Below are positions 54,305 through 64,000 of a stretch of 64,000 nt of DNA, piece after piece. The stretch's first letter is position 1. Every line of letters starts with the position of its first letter. Source of the DNA: Notospermus geniculatus (Eukaryota > Nemertea > Pilidiophora > Heteronemertea > Lineidae); NCBI GenBank assembly GCA_002633025.1, contig NMRB01000459.1, positions 270,835 through 334,834 of the forward strand, in the 5' to 3' direction. The position numbers were made by a program, and so were the translations under genes. Under the pieces are notes generated by a model that did not search any database, was not told the origin of the DNA, and saw nothing but the letters and a program-made list of their open reading frames with translations.

Positions 54305-54400
54305 CTGGGTACACATAAAGTGTACCCAGGTTCGATGTCGTCAAGTGAAATTGTACCCTGGGTCCACTTTCTTGTTACAAACTGTACCCAGGTTCTGATT
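54305..54400. repeat. TGTACCCAGG repeats with hairpin
   Basis: CCTGGGTACACATAAAGTGT then ACCCAGG forms a short hairpin (54311-54337); TGTACCC(A/T)GG recurs at about 54353 and 54380. Confidence 0.7.
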
Positions 54401-54735
54401 TAGAGACCTAGGGACGAGCTCATTCTCAAGATTTCGTGGGATACGTGAATTAGCGTATGTTGGTTCCAGGATCCTGTTGCTATGACCTTGGAGGAATTAT
54501 ACTGACAGGAGGAACAGCGAGCTAATTGCCCCTCTATAATCCCTTTTTCACACCTCCCCAAACAATGGAACACACAGGCCCGCAGTGTTTGCCCAGCAAG
54601 CTATGACACATGATCAAACAAACCCATCATGGCCATGCACAATGGCACATGCAGGCCTACATGAAAATGACACGATTTCTTGTCTAGCTGGCGAGTTGAT
54701 TAACTTTCTCTGTAACCATCCGAGGTTGAAAACTG

Positions 54736-54864
54736 TCNNNNNNNNNNNNNNNNNNNNNNNNNNNNNNNNNNNNNNNNNNNNNNNNNNNNNNNNNNNNNNN
54801 NNNNNNNNNNNNNNNNNNNNNNNNNNNNNNNNNNNNNNNNNNNNNNNNNNNNNNNNNNNNNNNN
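54736..54864. other. Assembly gap (about 129 n)
   Basis: Undetermined bases between unrelated flanks. Confidence 0.98.
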
Positions 54865-54884
54865 CAGCCTAGTCATGCTTTTAT

Positions 54885-55110
54885 TCACTAATTACAAACA
54901 CTGTTGGGTTGAGCAACCAATTTATGGGGCTTGGACTCTTTTCATTCCTTAATTGCTGACACGTCTGTTTGTGTTGGATACTTCAGATCTACATTTGGGT
55001 TTCAGCTCAGTCTTTTCTAGAGTTTCAGATTGAAAAGTTCCAGCTTGACAAAGACCCCGGTTGGGGTCGAAAATTTGCTGAATTCTGGAGATTGACTTGT
55101 TGACGTATAT
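54885..55110 (+). mobile_element. Penelope-like 3' tail, second copy
   Basis: Plus-strand match to the minus-strand tail at 23490-23790: GGGGCTTGGACTCTTTTCAT, CCTTAATTGCTGAC, GGGTTTCAGCTCAGTCTTTT, then the hairpin GACCCCGGTTGGGGTC (55053-55068) and GAATTCTGGAGA. Confidence 0.75.
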
Positions 55111-55567
55111 TATGAATTTTCACACATCATGGAGACGACCTACAGCTATCGTATAAAACAATTGGAAGAAGTTTCATTGAAAATTTCTTTGGGTATCACG
55201 TTTTTCTCAGAATGCCGCAAACCAAAAGTGAAACCTAAGGCCCGTATGCACCAGAGAGGATCATCCCCAAGTTGGAGCTCAGATCAATGTTGTTCGGGAT
55301 GAACCGAAAAATGGTATGCACCACTGAGGATCAAAATCTGAACTGATCCAAAAGTCAAACCTGGTCACTGGCAGGAATAACTTTCGGATCAAGCTGAGTT
55401 GCCGAGTTGTTCATCATGGCGAAGTCGCTAGACATACATGTAGCCTAGTTGACTTAAAATTTGAGACCGACTCAATGGAATCATACTCAGGCCTTCACCT
55501 GATCTTCTTTGGTGCATACGGGCCTTAGGGTTTGATATCTTTATGGTCCAGACTATTTCTAAAATTA

Positions 55568-55625
55568 TTATGGTTCCCGATCATGAAGATCGGGAACCAT
55601 ATTGTTTTGGTCTTGGTGTCTGTCA
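55568..55625 (+). mobile_element. Truncated GGTTCCCGATC-hairpin element end
   Basis: TTATGGTTCCCGATCATGAA / GATCGGGAACCATATTGTTT matches the left end of the element at 3823, followed by TGGTGTCTGTC. Confidence 0.75.
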
Positions 55626-55999
55626 TTCGGCTCGGCCTCGCCCGGCCTCCTTCGGGTACTTCGGGATTTGTCGGGAGTCCGGCTCGGCTGTATAACAATA
55701 CGCGCCATCTTGAAACGGAAGTGGGTCCTCAGTTCCGGCGATTTACTAACCCATTCGTCCGCCGGATAAAATATAGTGCCCAGGTGATGGTGTCTAGAAT
55801 TAGAAAAGTATGATATTATGTTGCTGGATGCTGCATGTTGTCTCCCAGTGGTTTCCATGGTTCCCGGAAATCAGTCTACGCATGCGCAGTACGTATTAAG
55901 TAGTGCTCCTAACGCGGATGAATGTCTATCCAAGATGGCGGTATTCTTCATACAGTAGAGATACTTTTCGTTTCGTCAGAAGTGTATGGCAAGCCAAAG

Positions 56000-56385
56000 C
56001 GGAATAAATGTCAGAACTTTAATTATCACATCAGCACTCAATATAATAGGTTGTCAGAATTTGAAAATACCCCGCCAGCAAATCATAATGTCACCAGGAT
56101 TTGTCATATTATCATCAGAACTTTTCATAATGTCACCAGGACTTGTTATAATATCATCAGAACTTTCATAATGTCACCAGCACTTGTTATAATATTATCA
56201 GAACTTTCATATGTCATCAGCACTTATTATATTATCATCAGAACTTTCATAATGTCACCAGGACTTGTAATAATATCGTCAGAATTTTCATAATGTCATC
56301 AGCACTTGTTATATTTTCATCAGAACTTTCATAATGTCACCAGGACTTGTAACGATATCGTCAGAACTGGTCAAAACCAAGTGCA
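56000..56385 (+). repeat. Minisatellite, about 41-bp unit with ATAATGTCACCA
   Basis: Eight or so units of CATAATGTCACCAGGACTTG / TTATAATATCATCAGAACTT, degenerate and with short half-units near 56210. The ATAATGTCAC core equals that of the surrounding element family. Confidence 0.85.
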
Positions 56386-57126
56386 CTCAGAAACTAACCA
56401 GAACCCGAGAAACCAAACATCACTCTCACAAACCGATCAGCACTTGCGCGCGGGACCAATCAGAAAAACGTGACCAGCACATTTTGATGACGTCACTACC
56501 GGCCGCTTGAACTGGTATTAAAGGAGCACGGTATTGGTCATTTGACTGCCGACGTAGAGGGAGCCACCTTGTGGCAGTAAGACGAAATACAAAAATGCAT
56601 GACAAAGTGTACGTTTGGAGTAAATCGCGAGGTGAACGACATGTATGATTTGACAGGACATGAATCGCGGGTAGAATAAGTTGCTGAAACTGTTCATGAG
56701 CAAGTATGTGACCAAAAAGCGTGTCAATCAATTCACAAATGGAAAATTCCCGCTCATTTCTGACGGCAACGAGTGCATCAAAATGACCAGTCTTGTGACA
56801 AATCCACAAAATTAATTAGTACACAATTCGACCCTACTCTATTGGCAGGGCCTCAATAGTGTTGGGTGAGGTGTTCATAATGTCACAATTGTGACATTAT
56901 CATCGTTTGTGACATTATTGGTCAATTGTGACATTATTGGTTGTAACAGGCCGGACGTCATTCGGCCACGGTGGTAGTGCGCGGAACTAGCCCATTGGCC
57001 ATGCCTTTGAATAGAACTACGTAACCCTTTTATAGTGTGATTGAGGGGGCGTGGTCTATCCGTCGGCTTGAATATTCGATGTGTACCCATAAATCTGAGG
57101 ATTTAGAGTATTCAAACGACAAGTAG

Positions 57127-58661
57127 TAGGCCTTGTTACAACCAATAATGTCACAATCGACCAATAATGTCACAACCGATGATAATGTCACAATTGTGAC
57201 ATTATAAACACCTCATCCAACCAATAATGTCACAACTTGCTAATAATGTCACAACTATTCCTTACCGATAATGTCGCAACATTTTGACCAATAATGTCAC
57301 AACTTTTCCTTACCGATAATGTCACAACGATTTGACCAATAATGTCACAACGCCAGTAACTAGCGTAGATCATGTCGGGATAATGTGATTGTGATTTTTT
57401 TCGCCCCTCCCTCATGGATGATAAAGAAGTCAAAGAGCAAAAAAATCCTGCTTTGACCATGAAAGACATATCTTCACCCCGTAGGAGTTCCCGTGTCGAT
57501 CATCACCCCCTAGGATTTCCTTACTGGAGGAAACAGTGTCCGAGGGGGTGCCAAATGTACATGAGGGTTCATGCAGCAACCCCTATGCGTATACAGAAGT
57601 GCTGGCTAATGTCTGTAGATTTTTTTCACGTACGTGTAATTTATTAAAGAATCAAAATATGAAGACATAAAAATACTTTCTCAAGCAATAAAGTATAAAA
57701 AGGGGAAAAAGGTTCCACTGTGGCCCATAGAGCTCATTGATAAAAAACTTTTGCATTTGCATTTTTTTCCGATGCTTGATTATTTTTCTTCGGGGTTTGT
57801 AAAATCTTTAAAGTTCTCACCGCGGTGAAAACGTTTCCACCTCGGTGAAAACCATTTTCACCGCGGTGAGAATGGTTCCACTGTCACTGTGGTGAAAACG
57901 ATCTCACCGCGTGAAAATGATTTTCACCGCGGTGGGAATGATTTTCACCAAGAGATGGAAACGTTTTCACCGCGGTGAGAACTTTTAAAGATTTTACAAA
58001 CCCCTAAGAAAAATGTTCAAACCTCGGGGAAAAAATCCAAATGCAAATTCATCAATGAGCTCTATGGGCCACCGTTGGAACCTTTTCCCCCTTTTTATAC
58101 TTTATTGCGTGAGGAAGTATTTTTATGTATTCATATTTTGATTCTTTAATAAATTACACGTACTGAAAACAATCTACAGACATCAGCCAGTACTTCTGTT
58201 TACGCATGGGGAGGGGGTGCATGAACCCTCATGTACATTTGGCACCCCTCTCGGACACTGTTTCCTCCAGTAAGGAAATCCTAGGGGGTGATGATCGACA
58301 CGGGAACTCCTACGGGGTGAAGATATGATTAAGGTGTCTTTCATGGTCAAAGCTCACACTTCTTTGTCGTCCAAGTGGGAGGGGCGAAAAAAAATCACCA
58401 TCACATTATCCCGACATGATCTACGCTAGTTACTGGGGTTGTGACATTATTGGTCAAATCGTTGTGACATTATCGGTAAGGAAAAGTTGTGACATTATTG
58501 GTCAAAATGTTGCGACATTATCGGTAAGGAAAAGTTGTGACATTATTAGCAAATTGTGACATTATTGGTTGGATGAGGTGTTTATAATGTCACAATTGTG
58601 ACATTATCATCGGTTGTGACATTATTGGTCGATTGTGACATTATTGGTTGTAACAGGCCTA
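57127..58661. mobile_element. 1.53-kb fold-back of the AATAATGTCACAA family
   Basis: Left TAGGCCTTGTTACAACCAAT and right complement TAGGCCTGTTACAACCAATA. Arms of about 700 bp are reverse complements with small indels and meet near 57890. The outer 230 bp of each arm carry about eight (A/G)ATAATGTC(A/G)C motifs, with ATAATGTCACAATTGTGACA as a central palindrome among them. The middle holds CACCGCGGTG palindromes. No transposase. Confidence 0.92.
57818..57977. repeat. Cluster of CACCGCGGTG palindromes
   Basis: Perfect CACCGCGGTG at 57818, 57859, 57925 and 57968, with degenerate copies between (CCACCTCGGTG, CACTGTGGTG, CACCGCGTG). All are embedded in TTTTCACCGCGGTGAAAA-like contexts at the centre of the fold-back. 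Confidence 0.9.
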
Positions 58662-58856
58662 CCTGAATGGTATATCCCAAACATTAGCCATTTTTGCTGT
58701 GAAGTGGGCGCTTTCGATCTCGGAATCCCCACCGAGAACCAAGCGCTGAACGCCGGAGATGAGATCGAGAACGGAAAAACACTACCCAAGCAATGATGAC
58801 GTCATACACAAAAATCTACCTGATTCGCGTTCGTCTTTGTGACTCTCGTAGGCCTA

Positions 58857-60281
58857 TATGTTTTCGATGATAGGCTCGAATGTCTTGATCGGCGATTTCT
58901 TTAAGAAGTTCATGTGTCGTCGGTTGGATTCGGGATCTTCTATCCGCGGTTTTGAAGCCATGAAGAGACCACGGTCCCAAAAGCCATCTGCCACAGGCAG
59001 GGACATCATTTCTGTAATGAGAGGTTCCGGTTGGATCATAATCGCCAAAGACATGGCTGTTTTGTCAAGGCCACGGACGCCAGTCATTAGAGAGCTTTCG
59101 CACCCTCACGTTTAGCTGATCGACTACATTTAGTTAAACGTAACCGTAACCGGTGAAACGGATAAGATATAGCGGTTTCGCAGAGAGACACGGCTATAGC
59201 CCAAGCCTAAGAACTGTCCGTAAAGATCGGCGTTTACGGATAAGACGAGGTAATCTTTTGACTGTGCTCGAGTCATACGAGTTGACCGAGAGGCCCACTG
59301 CGCTTGTATTGTGTGATACGATCAGAACATGATCAATAGGGATTTTTCACAATCAGCGCCACTCTATTGATAGGGTATGCTGATCCTTTGTGTTCCAAGA
59401 CTTTGACAACAGAGAATGCTCACAGCGAAAAAAAGCCTATTAACCGGGCTATTTTACAAACAGTACTCGCCTCACGCGTACCGTGCTTCTTACCCGTGAA
59501 CTGTGGCCGGCTAGTGTATAGGCCTTCATTTAGCGTCTGTGCACACGTCACAACTGCTCACAAGATGATGACGTAAAAGTGAATATTCAGCAAACCGTTC
59601 AATTGCGAAAGACCCATACTGATCGCACGGCAGTCAATGGAAACTGCCCTTTTTACACGGATTTGATTCACAACCCAAAAGCTTAATAAAAGATGATCCA
59701 AACAAAACATACAAAATGTTACACCTGGAATGCATGAGGAATGCTTCTAAATTTGATAACAAAGAATAGCGATCACCGTTGGAATGGGGGTTTTGATATA
59801 AATATGTTGCTTTTGCAAACCGTTTTTCTCTGACGTATAGTGAACTCGCTACGGATAACATTTTCTCTATCCGTTTGTGTACACGTCACTAGACCGCAAA
59901 ATTTGATGACCTAAATGTAGTCGGTTGCCTAAACGTGCGGCTGCGAAAGCTCTCTATTAGCACACTGCTGTCCCCCTCTCCACCCCACATTTTGTTCAGC
60001 AACGCCCTTTCGGCTTCTCCTTTCGATTGTTTCCTATTAATGTCAGTCAGTAGTTTCACACCCTCATCCCCAGATATTAAGCCATACCCATCCGTCTTTT
60101 CCTGATGACTGTGAATTCCTGCTACCGTGTACGTTTGTAAAACTATAGACATGCCCCATTGATTACGGGGGTGGTCTATGTTTGCCAAGTTGGTTTTTGC
60201 ATCCCATTTTGAAATCCTCCTTGTGAGAAAGCCAGAAAGTTTAACATAACAATCAACTGTGAGTAGTATCAACTGATTCAT
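58857..60281 (-). pseudogene. DUF3987-like coding region split by a MITE
   Basis: Upstream part 60281-59956 encodes RISKWDAKTNLANIDHPRNQ, WGMSIVLQTYTVAG, HSHQEKTDGYGLISGDEGVK and ERALLNKMWGGEGDSSVL. After a MITE (59089-59955) the same frame resumes from 59088 as TGVRGLDKTAMSLAIMIQPE..PLITEMMSLPVADGFWDRGL and ends IENI-stop. ISGDEG.., LNKMWGGEGDSS, IQPEPL and DGFWDRGLF follow the order of motifs in DUF3987 proteins (primase/helicase-associated P-loop-like domain). Possible acceptors: TTTCTCACAAG before RISKW and CACGGTAGCAG before GIHSHQ. Host gene or mobile element cargo cannot be told apart. Confidence 0.5.
59089..59955. mobile_element. MITE, AGAGAGCTTTCGC ends, ATT duplication
   Basis: ATT|AGAGAGCTTTCGCACCC at 59086 and GGCTGCGAAAGCTCTCT|ATT at 59958. 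Inverted similarity runs about 50 bp (CACGTTTAG..CGACTACATTTAG). 867 bp, no coding of its own. Confidence 0.9.
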
Positions 60282-60343
60282 GTAGAGGATGGCAATTATA
60301 CAATAAATGTGTCTGTGGACAACCTACAAAAATGGAAGATTAA

Positions 60344-60500
60344 CTTTAACATAAAGGAAGATCCATGAAAGCTTTAACATAAAAGAGGATACACGTAGAA
60401 GCTTTAGCTTTAACATAAAAGAAGATCCATGAAAGCTTTAACATAAAAGAGGATACACGTAGAAGCTTTAACACAAAAGGGGATAAGCTTTAACACAAAA
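60344..60500 (+). repeat. Minisatellite, AGCTTTAACATAAAAG unit
   Basis: Alternating units AGCTTTAACATAAAAGA(A/G)GAT followed by CCATGAA or ACACGTAGA repeat about six times. Confidence 0.85.
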
Positions 60501-60948
60501 CGGAAATTGTTGCTTAGCTATTAAAATGGAGAAATGGAGCCAGTAGAAAACAGCATCAAAGGAGCCAGCCCACAAAGGCAAGCAAGCATGACTAAACGCC
60601 CGCCCAGGCGATGCGCGCCGCCATACTCGCAAACAGTATATGCGGAGCGCTGAATTATTTCCGTGGTGGAATTATACCAGCGTAATTCCTGCAAGATTAT
60701 ACGACTCAACAACTTCCAGGAATTATAACTCAACTTCAGGCGGTGCGCAAGAGGGCGGCGTGGACACAAACAATTCAAAATTTGATTGTCAGATATCACC
60801 GATTAATTTCGAGGTCACGGTGAGCACTTTTAAAAGGAGGGTCGTGAGCAATATTTGTCAACAAGGAGGGGATTAATCTAAGATTTTGGCATGTGTACTG
60901 AGGATAAATATAATCTTTTACCAAACAGTAGAAAGTACAAATACATAC

Positions 60949-61050
60949 CTGCACTGGATAGGTGTACAATACAAAGAACATAGAACTCTCGTTGAGGTCC
61001 GCAAACCTGTACATGTGCTGGGAGAGTGTACAATACGAAGAACATAGAAT
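60949..61050 (+). repeat. Imperfect tandem duplication, about 66 bp
   Basis: GTGTACAATAC(A/G)AAGAACATAGAA(C/T)T(C/T)TC and GAGGTCCG/GAAGTCCG occur twice in a row. Confidence 0.8.
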
Positions 61051-61312
61051 TTTCACTGAAGTCCGTAGTGATAAATCATAACTACTCTGCAGATTTTAAG
61101 AAAGAGTGAGGGAATTCAAAGCAATTGTCCAGTCCCAAAATCCCAAGCAAACAGAGTTCAGCGTGGCAGTTCAAACTAATGATCCATGAGAGATCCAGCG
61201 CGGCCATCGCGTTCCAACAACTTCAAAAAGGGCGCTTCCTTGAGCTGCTTCAGCTTAAACTTGTTGCGCTCAGCTGGAGGCATATTGAACCGCTGAGTTA
61301 GCAGTTCACTTC

Positions 61313-61780
61313 TTAGTTTGCTACCGATAGTCCTTTTTGGCCTTTGAGATTGCGCGAAGAGTCTAACACACGGTCCCTGTCGCCCAGTGCGTTGAAGCGG
61401 ACTATGATGTTCTTCCTATCGGCGACTCCGCCTGGCAATCTGTGCGCAGCAGTGAACACGAACCTATCCACAACTTGACGTGCTATCTTTAGCTTGTCCA
61501 CCATAAAATCCCGAGCAACCCTCTCGGTACGCGAAGACTCTTCATTTAGAGACCCTGGAATTCCTTTCAATACCAGATTCCATTTCCGACCCCACGTATC
61601 CAATTTCGTGTGGTTATCACTCGTAGAGTCTGAAGGCTAACGTCGATACGTTTTTCGAGAGCACATATCTTATCATCAAAAAAAGTTTTCATAAGCTCAC
61701 AATTTTTCACTGTGTTCCCGTGGGAAGACTCAACTTTGGCCACTCGGTCCTTCAGATCAATCAATTCACGAGCGATTCAC
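61313..61780 (-). pseudogene. LINE ORF1 protein fragment (Transposase_22-like)
   Basis: From about 61770 a coiled coil (DLKDRVAKVESSHGNTVKNC..ICALEKRIDV) is followed, after a one-base shift near 61600, by WNLVLKGIPGSLNEESSRTE..VDRFVFTAAHRLPGG and KNIIVRFNALGDRDRVL. This is the RRM-like region of L1-type ORF1p, with the LxxKGIPE-like start and AHRLG..IIVRF core. The C-terminal domain is absent and there is no ORF2 beside it. Confidence 0.75.
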
Positions 61781-62097
61781 ATAACAATTGACCCCTCATC
61801 TTGTAGCTATAGTGCGTCACCATAAATTATCGCTGGATACGTCATTGCTACGAAACGCTCATTGTAAACGAAGGATTTTCCTTTTTCGCGCTGTTGATGC
61901 CAAAAGCTACGTGTCAAAACATCTCAGCAATTTATTTCACTAAGAAATATGTGTACTTTTGGTATCGCACGAGAGAAATTGCAATTTGAAAGGGGGAAAC
62001 TCGCGAAAGATTTAGGCACGACGCGTAGAAAATGTAGCGTCGTCGGCCGCGTCATGGTCACAACTGCCGGCGGCGAGCATGGCGAGTGCAAGAAACG

Positions 62098-62860
62098 GCT
62101 TACTGGAATAAACGCAACGCAACGCAATCAACGCAATGAACCTAGTTCCTATTTTACCCATTTGCCGCTGCTTTGGTAGGCGTAGTAAGCACATAACATA
62201 TGCGAGGGTCGAGGATTGATGCTTCCGGCAAGGGACCATTCATTGTGTATCAATCCGACAGTCATGATAGTCTCGGGCAACATATTAAAACGTTCATGGC
62301 CATCTTGGTGTAACGCACTCACCTGGTATGCGCGAACCTAGCATCTCCCAATGATCCCATACTGGTCTCTTGTCCAACCTACGTACACTTAGTGGCAATA
62401 GACTGATACTCTTCTGAGCTCTGATACAAGTACAGGTAGTGAGCCAAAAAATGTCCGCCGTCTTTTTCATCACTTGCGAAGTTTGACGAGCTGCAACATC
62501 ATTACCAACCATTCATCAAGTAAGAGCCCATTCTTGAACGCATTCTTTTACGTGTAGCAACAGCCTCCAAAATAATAACTTGGAGCATTCAGATTGAGAT
62601 AGGCCTAGGTAGATTTGAACTTCACGTCGAGCTTGGAAACATGATCTATGCATGACACGACTCGTGCCTGTGCATGATGTACATGACGTCGTGACGACGT
62701 GTAGGCCTACACGTGTATTGATCGATCGATCGCCAGTTCGCCGTCAAACATTTGAACACCGCCATCTAACGTCGACATGCAACAAATCAGCTAGTCATTT
62801 GGAAACAGTGATTACTCCCATTGCGCTGCATTGCGTTGCGTTGCGTTTTTTCCAGTAAGC
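62098..62860. mobile_element. Inverted-repeat element, GCTTACTGGAA..CGCAACGCAACG
   Basis: GCTTACTGGAATAAACGCAA then CGCAACGCAAT at 62098, and the complement (GCTTACTGGAAAAAACGCAA) at 62860. The similarity extends outward over CAAGAAAC(G)G. About 763 bp. A possible degenerate exon lies inside. Confidence 0.65.
62324..62497 (-). pseudogene. Possible degenerate exon, unknown
   Basis: After ATGATGTTGCAG the frame reads SSNFASDEKDGGHFLAHYLY..SEEYQSIATKCT, one stop, then VGQETSMGSLGDARFAHTR before donor GTGAGT. The splice-like ends suggest a former exon; family unknown. Confidence 0.3.
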
Positions 62861-63245
62861 CGCAAGAAACGACGGTATTTTGTAACCAGAACTTGTCCAT
62901 AAACCTTTTTTAGAGGAAGATATTCTTAAAGTGTATTTCGTATGAGAAAATGCCTTTTTGGTCGATCCTGATATTCCAATTTATAGGCTACTATGCAAAT
63001 TAAGTGCCAATCAGATGTCAATCAATATCACGTGGTGACGCGCACCTACTGACCTAGTAACCTTGCGTCCTCGTTGTGCCTAATAATACAGTACCGGTAT
63101 TGAATGTTGACATGGGCGGTCGTCCGATCTGTCTGTCTGTGTCAAGTATTGCCGCATGTTTTCATGGAATAGTGGTGGAATAGGCTACATTTCAATACCG
63201 GTAATTAATATTTTCCGTAACAAATGGGGTAAGTAATAACTCACA

Positions 63246-63600
63246 TTAATCTTCTGGATCCCAGTCTGGATCATCGCTATTATCATGCCAGTCAGAAATA
63301 TCGCTGTCCGACACGTACACACACAGCATGCACAGTGCGTGCTCGTCCTGTCCTTCAATTCCCTCGCGGAATGATAGATCAATGCCCGGAACAGTCAATG
63401 GCAATGCCGATTGAGAAGGTGGGATGGTGGAGGTGTCCAAGTCGGAGTCAGACATGTCCGAGTCTGTGTCCTCGGAAGGATCATGGGATTGATGATGATT
63501 CGACCGTTTTCTTGTATGAACCTTTCCATGTCTTCATCCTCCTGGCGATGCTGTGCGACCAACTCGTCTTCCTCCTTGATTGCCTTCTCACACAATTTTT
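63246..63600 (-). pseudogene. Acidic protein fragment, unknown (one frameshift)
   Basis: From 63600 the frame reads CEKAIKEEDELVAQHRQEDE..MERFIQEN. After a one-base shift near 63500 it continues HDPSEDTDSDMSDSDLDTST..LPLTVPGIDLSFREGIEG and ISDWHDNSDDPDWDPED to a stop at 63246. Strongly acidic with helical N-terminal part. I do not recognise the family. It abuts an interspersed repeat at 63604. Confidence 0.4.
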
Positions 63601-63603
63601 AGC

Positions 63604-63812
63604 TCACTCGTGAGCTATAGCCATCACGCGGTGTCCGTCGTCCGTCGTCGTCGTCGTCGTAGTCCGTTAGCAGGGCACGTTTTGTAACCGCTGGGGCTAT
63701 TGATCTGAAACTTGGTACACATACACCCCTGGGTCAAATGACCTATGACACCCAATTTCGGTCCGATCTGATTCCTGGCTTGGCCACCAGGGGATAAACC
63801 AAAAACTTTTGA
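63604..63812 (+). repeat. GTCC/GTCGTC interspersed repeat, copy 2
   Basis: AGCTCACTCGTGAGCT hairpin, GTCCGTCGTCGTC run, then GTTAGCAGGGCACGTTTTGT and ATCTGAAACTTGGTACACAT, as at 40726. It carries the empty site for the MITE at 40824. Its right edge is fused to a gypsy-like pol fragment. Confidence 0.85.
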
Positions 63813-63814
63813 AG

Positions 63815-63998
63815 TGCAGTTTCGCCTTAACCGCTGCCTCCCCTGTCTTGACATCATGAACAGCAGCATTGGTCGCCGTCGGCATATCTGAAAATATGGA
63901 AGCGTATTTCTTAACGAGGTCTTTCATTTGTCTCTTCTCACCTGTAGTCAAATCATTATATATTAGCATTCTCCCAAGTTTCGGCCGGGGTGCGTGCA
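63815..63998 (-). pseudogene. Ty3/gypsy-like pol fragment, cut by the window edge
   Basis: Reads in from the window end: YNDLTTGEKRQMKDLVKKYA, then SIFSDMPTATNAAVHDVKTG, matching the segment just before the reverse transcriptase domain of Ty3/gypsy-type Pol (L..F..VFSD.PG.T....H.I.TG). It ends at the repeat boundary near 63813, so the RT core is missing on this side. The rest of the element would lie beyond 64000. Confidence 0.65.
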
Positions 63999-64000
63999 GG

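Larger units (their letters stand above)
52265..56951. mobile_element. Possible 4.7-kb AATAATGTCACAA-family element
   Basis: The first 85 bp (CCTGTTACAACCAATAATGT to TTATGAACACCTCATCC) are matched inverted at 56870-56951 (GGTGTTCATAATGTCAC..GGTTGTAACAGG). Both share GAACACCTC where the other copies have AAACACCTC, supporting a common element. No transposase is seen; it encloses MITEs, Penelope-like fragments and a minisatellite of related sequence. Confidence 0.5.

Noticed and set aside
56426-56809. 127-codon minus-strand frame
   Set aside because: No domain, overlapping alternative frames, and location inside a transposon-derived segment.
52028-58661. CRISPR-like reading of the regularly repeated AATAATGTCACAA motif
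   Set aside because: Spacers are only 3-20 bp, the motif occurs in both orientations at transposon ends, and the genome is eukaryotic.

Overview
The window looks like nuclear DNA of a marine invertebrate animal. Evidence: coding pieces are short exons bounded by GT/AG splice signals, there are no operons, low-complexity AGGCCT/ACCGGT tracts are common, and the mobile-element families present (piggyBac, Merlin, PIF/Harbinger, pogo, Penelope-like, CR1/L2-like LINE with a 2A motif, Ty3/gypsy) are typical of such genomes. An echinoderm-like deuterostome fits best in my judgement, but the species cannot be settled from the sequence. There are two assembly gaps (41480-42245 and 54736-54864) and three isolated n bases.

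The region is dominated by transposons. The best preserved is a 3.2 kb piggyBac element (17306-20523) with perfect 17-bp inverted ends, TTAA duplications, an open transposase with all catalytic aspartates, and five internal palindromes of the form GGGGTCT-N4-AGACCCC. Three large fold-back elements (21252-22728, 27462-28504, 57127-58661) and more than fifteen hairpin-type MITEs follow. Nesting is common: 26557-29630 holds 27145-29335, which holds 27462-28504; a PIF/Harbinger remnant (34484-36363) holds a TTAA-flanked element; 43631-45167 holds two further elements.

Layout. 0-7 kb: dispersed and tandem repeats, including an element with AGGTCA half-site clusters. 7-17 kb: minus-strand exons (a short N-terminal exon, a LINE fragment with a 2A-like motif, acidic and coiled-coil exons, an uncharacterised gene, a broken protein kinase exon, an OB-fold gene) among MITEs. 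17-30 kb: piggyBac, fold-backs, a Penelope-like 3' end, nested elements. 31-34 kb: pogo-like (DDE_1) transposase C-terminal exons ending in a PHD finger. 34-40 kb: Harbinger remnant, tRNA-like hairpin cluster, Merlin transposase. 40-50 kb: MITE cluster, a Tudor-like exon, a coiled-coil transposase-like gene split by a MITE, and a second pogo-like C-terminal gene. 52-58.7 kb: a family of elements built from the motif AATAATGTCACAA, enclosing Penelope-like fragments. 58.8-64 kb: a DUF3987-like coding stretch split by a MITE, LINE ORF1, an acidic fragment, and a Ty3/gypsy pol fragment at the edge.

A recurring theme is that young MITEs sit inside or right beside exons. In several cases removing the element and one copy of its target duplication restores an open frame, so these look like real former coding exons interrupted by recent insertions. 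No complete host gene is visible. Splice sites, frames and family names are read by eye and were not tested by search.
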